Of a stretch of DNA of 64,000 nucleotides, positions 58,409-64,000 are shown piece after piece. Position numbers and translations under genes: made by a program. This DNA is from Streptococcus thalassemiae. GTDB taxonomy: Bacteria > Bacillota > Bacilli > Lactobacillales > Streptococcaceae. Positions within the stretch are counted from its first letter, which is position 1; every line of letters starts with the position of its first letter. The notes under the pieces are model-generated. The model was not told the origin of the DNA. It did no database searches and worked only from the letters and a program-made list of their open reading frames with translations. Location of the stretch: NCBI RefSeq assembly GCF_903645285.1, contig NZ_CAHJXN010000002.1, forward strand, positions 419,896-483,895, in the 5' to 3' direction.

Positions 58409-58534
58409 TTACTTTTTTCGTTGGAAAAGAAAATTAAGGAGGATGTCTGAAATCCTACTTTCTCCACCTTGAATCTCCTGCAAGTCTTTTTCCTTCAAGG
58501 CTACAAACTGTTCCAATTTAACTGTGTTTTTCAT
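58409..58534 (-). CDS. comC: competence-stimulating peptide precursor ComC
   Basis: 41 residues read directly from the minus strand: double-glycine leader [24 protein letters not shown] and mature peptide [17 protein letters not shown] (17 residues). Leader matches pneumococcal ComC. The mature part keeps the RKK tail but differs from CSP-1 and CSP-2 as I remember them, including Ser instead of Met at position 2. Start ATG follows AGGAGA. comD begins 20 bases downstream. Confidence 0.95.
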   Translation of the reverse strand: MKNTVKLEQFVALKEKDLQEIQGGESRISDILLNFLFQRKK

Positions 58535-58583
58535 AATAAAATCTCCTAAAATATTTTTTCTTGTAAACTAACTTACAAAAACC

Positions 58584-58629
58584 ATTATACAAAATGGAAT
58601 TTCATTTTAGATAAAATTCTCTCAACTGT
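58584..58629 (-). promoter_or_regulatory. comCDE promoter with ComE-binding repeat
   Basis: ACAGTTGAG (58621-58629 on the minus strand) and a weaker second half AAAATGAAA about one helical turn further on make the ComE direct repeat; -10 TATAAT at 58584-58589. Confidence 0.8.
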
Positions 58630-58657
58630 CATTTTTTTCTCCCCAAGTGTACTTTTT

Positions 58658-58688
58658 TAAGAAAAAAGCCGGGAAAATTCCCAGCTTT
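58658..58688 (-). terminator. terminator after tRNA-Arg
   Basis: AAAGCTGGGA / TCCCGGCTTT on the minus strand followed by TTTC; lies between tRNA-Arg and the comC promoter and isolates the two. Confidence 0.78.
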
Positions 58689-58698
58689 GCTACTATAT

Positions 58699-58772
58699 TG
58701 ATCCCAGCAGGATTCGAACCTGCGACCGTTCGCTTAGAAGGCGAATGCTCTATCCAGCTGAGCTATGAGACC
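58699..58772 (-). tRNA. tRNA-Arg (TCT)
   Basis: 74 bases on the minus strand: acceptor GGTCTCA/TGGGATC, anticodon TCT in CCTTCTAAGC, T loop GTTCGAATC. Located between rlmH and comC, as in pneumococci. Confidence 0.96.
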
Positions 58773-58815
58773 TAACACAATTATTCTACCAAAAATTCAA
58801 TTAAAAGTCAATTTT

Positions 58816-59295
58816 CTATTTATGATAGGGTGATCCCTGCTGAATCGTAAAAGCGCGATAGATTTGTTCAACAAGAACTAGTCTCATTAACTGATGGGGC
58901 AAGGTTAAACGACCAAAACTGACAGAAAGATTGGCTCTATTTTTTACATCCTGTGCTAACCCCAGACTCCCTCCAATAATAAAGGTAAGAGTAGAAAATC
59001 CTTTTATAGAAGCTTCTTCTAACTGCTTACTAAATTCTTCTGAGGAGAAAGTTTTCCCTTCAATAGCTAACGCAATAACAAAATCACGGTCACCAACTTT
59101 TGATAAAATTCTCTGACCTTCTATTTCTAAAATCTTTTGATTTTCTGACTCACTGGCCTTATCTGGTGTTTTTTCATCTGCTAGCTCAATCATTTCAAGC
59201 TTAGCAAATCGAGAAATTCGTTTTGAATACTCTGCAATACCATCTTTTAAATACTTTTCTTTCAGTTTCCCAACTGTTACAACTTTAATTTTCAT
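58816..59295 (-). CDS. rlmH: 23S rRNA pseudouridine-1915 N3-methyltransferase
   Basis: 159-residue SPOUT methyltransferase: [20 protein letters not shown] in part, FIIGGSLGL knot motif and C-terminal [14 protein letters not shown]. Modifies helix 69 of 23S rRNA. Transcribed divergently from htrA. Confidence 0.97.
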   Translation of the reverse strand: MKIKVVTVGKLKEKYLKDGIAEYSKRISRFAKLEMIELADEKTPDKASESENQKILEIEGQRILSKVGDRDFVIALAIEGKTFSSEEFSKQLEEASIKGFSTLTFIIGGSLGLAQDVKNRANLSVSFGRLTLPHQLMRLVLVEQIYRAFTIQQGSPYHK

Positions 59296-59386
59296 GACTC
59301 TATTCTAACATATTCTCTATTTTTTCACATCTTATTCACAAAATAAAAAATAGATTTCAATTGAGAAAATCACAGTTTTAAAAGAG

Positions 59387-59395
59387 TTATCCACA
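59387..59395 (+). other. DnaA box between rlmH and htrA
   Basis: Perfect TTATCCACA, with a weaker TTATTCACA at 59332-59340. Outlying to the oriC boxes flanking dnaA. Confidence 0.75.
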
Positions 59396-59416
59396 GTTTG
59401 TGTAAAACTTTTTGTG

Positions 59417-60661
<1,245 letters not shown>

Positions 60662-60718
60662 TTGACATCTATGTAAAGAAAACTTTACATAAGAGAAAAG
60701 ATGTGTTAGTGTAGAATC

Positions 60719-61477
60719 ATGGAAAAATTTGAAATGATTTCTATCACGGATATACAAAAAAATCCCTATCAACCCCGAAAAGAATTTGATAGAGAAAAAC
60801 TAGATGAACTAGCACAGTCTATCAAAGAAAATGGACTCATTCAACCGATTATTGTTCGTCAATCTCCTGTTATTGGTTATGAAATCCTTGCAGGAGAAAG
60901 ACGCTATCGGGCTTCACTTTTAGCTGGCCTAAGGTCTATCCCAGCTGTTATTAAACAGCTTTCAGACCAAGAGATGATGGTCCAGTCCATTATTGAAAAT
61001 TTGCAGAGAGAAAATTTAAACCCAATAGAAGAAGCACGCGCCTATGAATCTCTCGTAGAGAAAGGATTCACCCATGCTGAAATTGCAGATAAAATGGGCA
61101 AGTCTCGTCCTTATATCAGCAACTCCATTCGTTTGCTTTCCTTGCCAGAACAGATTCTCTCAGAAGTAGAAAATGGCAAACTATCACAAGCACATGCTCG
61201 TTCGCTAGTTGGGTTGAATAAGGAACAACAAGACTATTTCTTTCAACGGATTATAGAAGAAGATATTTCTGTAAGGAAGTTAGAAGCTCTTCTGACAGAG
61301 AAAAAACAAAAGAAACAGCAAAAAAATGATCATTTCATACAAAATGAAGAAAAACAGTTAAGAAAACTACTCGGATTAGATGTAGAGATTAAACTGTCTA
61401 AAAAAGATAGTGGAAAAATCATTATTTCTTTTTCAAATCAAGAAGAATATAGTAGAATTATCAACAGCCTGAAATAA
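60719..61477 (+). CDS. parB: chromosome-partitioning protein ParB
   Basis: 252 residues: N-terminal CTP-binding ParB domain (AGERRYRASLLAGL, IIENLQRENLNPIEEA), central HTH (THAEIADKMGKSRPYISN) and C-terminal dimer domain. Loads on parS sites and recruits SMC. No parA is present nearby, as in pneumococci. Confidence 0.96.
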   Translation: MEKFEMISITDIQKNPYQPRKEFDREKLDELAQSIKENGLIQPIIVRQSPVIGYEILAGERRYRASLLAGLRSIPAVIKQLSDQEMMVQSIIENLQRENLNPIEEARAYESLVEKGFTHAEIADKMGKSRPYISNSIRLLSLPEQILSEVENGKLSQAHARSLVGLNKEQQDYFFQRIIEEDISVRKLEALLTEKKQKKQQKNDHFIQNEEKQLRKLLGLDVEIKLSKKDSGKIIISFSNQEEYSRIINSLK

Positions 61478-61498
61478 GGCTGTTCTTTTATTTTTTTA
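61464..61498 (+). terminator. parB terminator
   Basis: ACAGCCT-GAAATA-AGGCTGT followed by TCTTTTATTTTTTT; the stem includes the parB stop codon. Confidence 0.88.
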
Positions 61499-61689
61499 TC
61501 TCACAAGGTTATCCACTATATTTTTCGATAAAAAACTTACTAAATCAATAGTTTCTGACTTTATCCCCAATCTGTGGATAAAACTTGGTAACATTGTGGA
61601 TTATTTTTCACAGCTTGTGGAAAATTCTTGCTATCTATGGTAAAATATCTCTAGTATTAAACTTTTAAATAGTAAAGGAGGAGAAAGGA
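61499..61689. other. oriC, left DnaA-box cluster
   Basis: Between parB and dnaA: perfect box TGTGGATAA (61573-61581) and near-matches TTATCCACT (61509), TTATCCCCA (61561), TGTGGATTA (61595), TGTGGAAAA (61616) in AT-rich sequence. With the cluster after dnaA this makes a bipartite origin. Confidence 0.9.
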
Positions 61690-63051
61690 TTGAAAGAAAA
61701 ACAATTTTGGAATCGTATATTAGAATTTGCTCAAGAAAGACTGACTCGATCCATGTATGATTTCTATGCTATTCAAGCTGAACTCATCAAGGTAGAGGAA
61801 AATGTTGCCACTATATTTTTACCACGATCTGAAATGGAAATGGTCTGGGAAAAACAACTAAAAGATATTATTGTCGTTGCTGGATTTGAAATTTATGATG
61901 CTGAGATTACTCCTCACTATATTTTCACTAAACCTCAAGATACGGCTATCTCACAAGTTGAAGAAGCTACAAATTCAACTCTTTATGATTATAGTCCAAA
62001 GTTAGCATCTATTCCTTATTCGGATACGGGATTAAAAGAAAAGTATACCTTTGATAATTTTATTCAAGGGGATGGAAATGTTTGGGCAGTATCAGCCGCT
62101 TTGGCTGTCTCTGAAGATTTGGCTCTGACCTATAACCCTCTTTTTATCTATGGAGGACCTGGGCTTGGTAAGACTCACCTGTTAAACGCTATTGGAAATG
62201 AAATTCTAAAAAATATTCCAAATGCGCGTGTTAAATATATTCCTGCCGAAAGCTTTATCAATGACTTTCTTGATCACCTGAGACTTGGGGAAATGGAAAA
62301 GTTTAAAAAAACCTACCGCAGTCTTGATCTTTTGTTAATTGATGATATTCAGTCACTCAGCGGAAAAAAAGTTGCAACTCAAGAAGAATTTTTCAATACT
62401 TTTAATGCCCTTCATGACAAGCAAAAACAGATTGTCCTAACCAGTGATCGTAGTCCAAAACATTTAGAAGGACTCGAGGAAAGGCTTGTAACGCGCTTTA
62501 GTTGGGGGTTGACCCAAACTATCACCCCCCCTGACTTTGAAACACGTATTGCCATTTTACAAAGTAAAACGGAACATTTAGGCTACAATTTTCAAAGTGA
62601 TACTCTAGAATACCTAGCTGGGCAATTTGACTCAAATGTTCGAGATCTTGAGGGAGCTATCAACGACATCACTTTAATTGCCAGAGTAAAAAACATCAAG
62701 GATATCACTATTGATATTGCTGCAGAAGCTATTAGAGCTCGAAAACAAGATGTTAGCCAAATTCTCGTCATCCCAATTGATAAAATCCAAAATGAAGTTG
62801 GTAACTTTTATGGTGTTAGTATCAAAGAAATGAAGGGAAGCAGACGCCTTCAAAATATTGTGTTAGCCCGTCAAGTAGCCATGTATTTATCTAGAGAACT
62901 GACAGATAATAGTCTTCCAAAAATTGGGAAGGAATTTGGAGGAAAAGATCATACAACAGTCATTCATGCCCATGCAAAAATTAAATCTTTGATTGATGAA
63001 GACGATAATTTACGTTTAGAAATTGAATCAATCAAAAAGAAAATTAAATAA
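61690..63051 (+). CDS. dnaA: chromosomal replication initiator DnaA
   Basis: 453 residues: N-terminal domain (about 1-80), AAA+ domain with Walker [11 protein letters not shown] (about 155-164) and Walker [11 protein letters not shown], and DNA-binding domain with [13 protein letters not shown]. Starts with TTG (61690-61692) after AAAGGAGGAG. Binds TTATCCACA boxes on both sides. Confidence 0.98.
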   Translation: MKEKQFWNRILEFAQERLTRSMYDFYAIQAELIKVEENVATIFLPRSEMEMVWEKQLKDIIVVAGFEIYDAEITPHYIFTKPQDTAISQVEEATNSTLYDYSPKLASIPYSDTGLKEKYTFDNFIQGDGNVWAVSAALAVSEDLALTYNPLFIYGGPGLGKTHLLNAIGNEILKNIPNARVKYIPAESFINDFLDHLRLGEMEKFKKTYRSLDLLLIDDIQSLSGKKVATQEEFFNTFNALHDKQKQIVLTSDRSPKHLEGLEERLVTRFSWGLTQTITPPDFETRIAILQSKTEHLGYNFQSDTLEYLAGQFDSNVRDLEGAINDITLIARVKNIKDITIDIAAEAIRARKQDVSQILVIPIDKIQNEVGNFYGVSIKEMKGSRRLQNIVLARQVAMYLSRELTDNSLPKIGKEFGGKDHTTVIHAHAKIKSLIDEDDNLRLEIESIKKKIK

Positions 63052-63209
63052 CTTGTGGATAACTTTTACTTTATTATCTTTTTTATCCACATTTTTTAAA
63101 CAAGCTAAAAAACTTGATATAACTTGTTTAAAGACTGTTTTCCACAGAATTCACAGACCCTATTATTACTATTATCCTTCTAATACTAAAAATAAATAAA
63201 GGAGAATCC
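63052..63209. other. oriC, right DnaA-box cluster and dnaN leader
   Basis: Perfect boxes TGTGGATAA (63054-63062) and TTATCCACA (63083-63091), plus TTTTCCACA (63138-63146), in very AT-rich DNA suited to unwinding. Ribosome site of dnaN at the right end (AAAGGAG). Confidence 0.9.
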
Positions 63210-64000
63210 ATGATTCATTTTTCAATTAATAAAAATTTATTTCTACAAGCATTGAATACAACTAAGAGAGCTATTAGTTCTAAAAATGCTATTCCTATTT
63301 TATCAACAGTAAAAATTGACGTGACTAACGAAGGTGTTACTTTAATTGGTTCAAATGGTCAGATTTCAATTGAAAATTTTATTTCTCAAAAAAATGAAGA
63401 TGCTGGTTTGTTAATTACTTCTTTAGGTTCTATCCTTCTTGAAGCTTCTTTCTTCATCAATGTGGTATCTAGTCTACCTGATGTGACTCTTGATTTTAAA
63501 GAAATTGAACAAAATCAAATTGTTTTAACCAGTGGAAAATCAGAAATTACCCTAAAAGGAAAAGATAGCGAACAGTACCCACGAATCCAAGAAATTTCAG
63601 CAAGCACTCCTTTGGTTCTTGAAACAAAATTACTCAAGAAAATAATCAATGAAACAGCATTTGCTGCAAGTACCCAAGAGAGTCGTCCAATTTTAACAGG
63701 TGTTCATTTTGTATTGAGTCAGCATAAGGAGCTAAAAACAGTTGCAACAGACTCTCATCGTCTAAGCCAGAAAAAATTGACTCTTGAAAAAAATAGTGAT
63801 GATTTTGATGTCGTGATTCCTAGCCGTTCTCTACGCGAATTTTCAGCGGTATTTACAGATGATATCGAAACTGTAGAGATTTTCTTTGCCAATAACCAAA
63901 TCCTCTTTAGAAGTGAAAATATTAGCTTCTACACACGTTTGTTAGAAGGAAACTATCCTGACACAGATCGTTTGATTCCAACGGACTTTAATACTACTAT
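63210..64000 (+). CDS. dnaN: DNA polymerase III beta subunit, 5' part
   Basis: ATG at 63210-63212, open to the window edge (263 full codons): MIHFSINKNLFLQALNTT, AIPILSTVKID, and the second domain starting ETKLLKKIINETAFAAS with RPILTGVHF. Sliding clamp for chromosome replication. The last third is outside the window. Confidence 0.96.
   Translation, partial: MIHFSINKNLFLQALNTTKRAISSKNAIPILSTVKIDVTNEGVTLIGSNGQISIENFISQKNEDAGLLITSLGSILLEASFFINVVSSLPDVTLDFKEIEQNQIVLTSGKSEITLKGKDSEQYPRIQEISASTPLVLETKLLKKIINETAFAASTQESRPILTGVHFVLSQHKELKTVATDSHRLSQKKLTLEKNSDDFDVVIPSRSLREFSAVFTDDIETVEIFFANNQILFRSENISFYTRLLEGNYPDTDRLIPTDFNTT

Overview
This window comes from the replication-origin region of a mitis-group Streptococcus, very close to S. 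pneumoniae / S. pseudopneumoniae / S. mitis. The evidence is the gene order dnaN-dnaA-parB-htrA-rlmH-tRNA-comCDE, the pspC/hk06/rr06 locus, cbpD, pcsB, a BOX repeat, an IS1167-like ISL3 element, perfect combox and parS sequences, and low GC. The comC product carries a pheromone that matches neither of the two classical pneumococcal CSP pherotypes as I remember them, which points to a commensal relative or an unusual strain. Identification rests on recalled family knowledge, not on a search.

Layout: 0-3.6 kb holds the 5' part of a YSIRK surface-protein gene, a small membrane methyltransferase-like gene and the HK06/RR06 two-component system. 3.6-7.0 kb holds a shrunken BOX repeat and the CtsR-controlled ctsR-clpC operon. 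7.1-10.1 kb is a thiamine-precursor ABC transporter operon behind a TPP riboswitch with a visible terminator. 10.1-15.7 kb has cbpD (late competence) and gdpP-rplI-dnaB-veg. 15.8-26.4 kb is an accessory block of ten genes: CoA-transferase A/B, crotonase, 3-hydroxyacyl-CoA dehydrogenase, thiolase, two acyl-CoA dehydrogenase-fold proteins, a FabK paralogue, a metallo-beta-lactamase-fold hydrolase and a LysR regulator. Together they could run short-chain acyl-CoA beta-oxidation, which is not part of the usual streptococcal core. 26.8-33.5 kb has hpf, comFA-comFC, yigZ, cysK and rpsB-tsf. 33.5-34.9 kb is an intact ISL3-family element with an 8-bp target duplication. 35-48.3 kb has pcsB, mreCD, the ECF transporter module, pgsA, rodZ, two M16-peptidase-like genes, yaaA-recF, guaB and trpS. 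48.5-56.3 kb has an ABC-F protein, a YfhO-like membrane protein, a Pip/YhgE membrane protein with a divergent TetR regulator, and tRNA-Asn/Glu. 56.3-64 kb has comCDE, tRNA-Arg, rlmH, htrA-parB, dnaA with DnaA boxes on both sides (oriC), and the start of dnaN.

The most interesting region is the acyl-CoA block between gdpP and hpf. Its two structural operons share an unusual composite upstream motif (CTTACATTT, an 8-10 bp spacer, TATTTGTTGACA), placed in opposite orientations relative to the genes. The dehydrogenase heading one operon resembles plant ACX4-type short-chain acyl-CoA oxidases, which would fit an organism without a respiratory chain. Other notable points are an alternative-pairing RNA structure that can hide the tsf ribosome-binding site, two parS sites coding the same peptide in two unrelated genes, a combox so close to comFA that the usual start codon is doubtful, and an ABC-F protein with a degenerate second nucleotide site.
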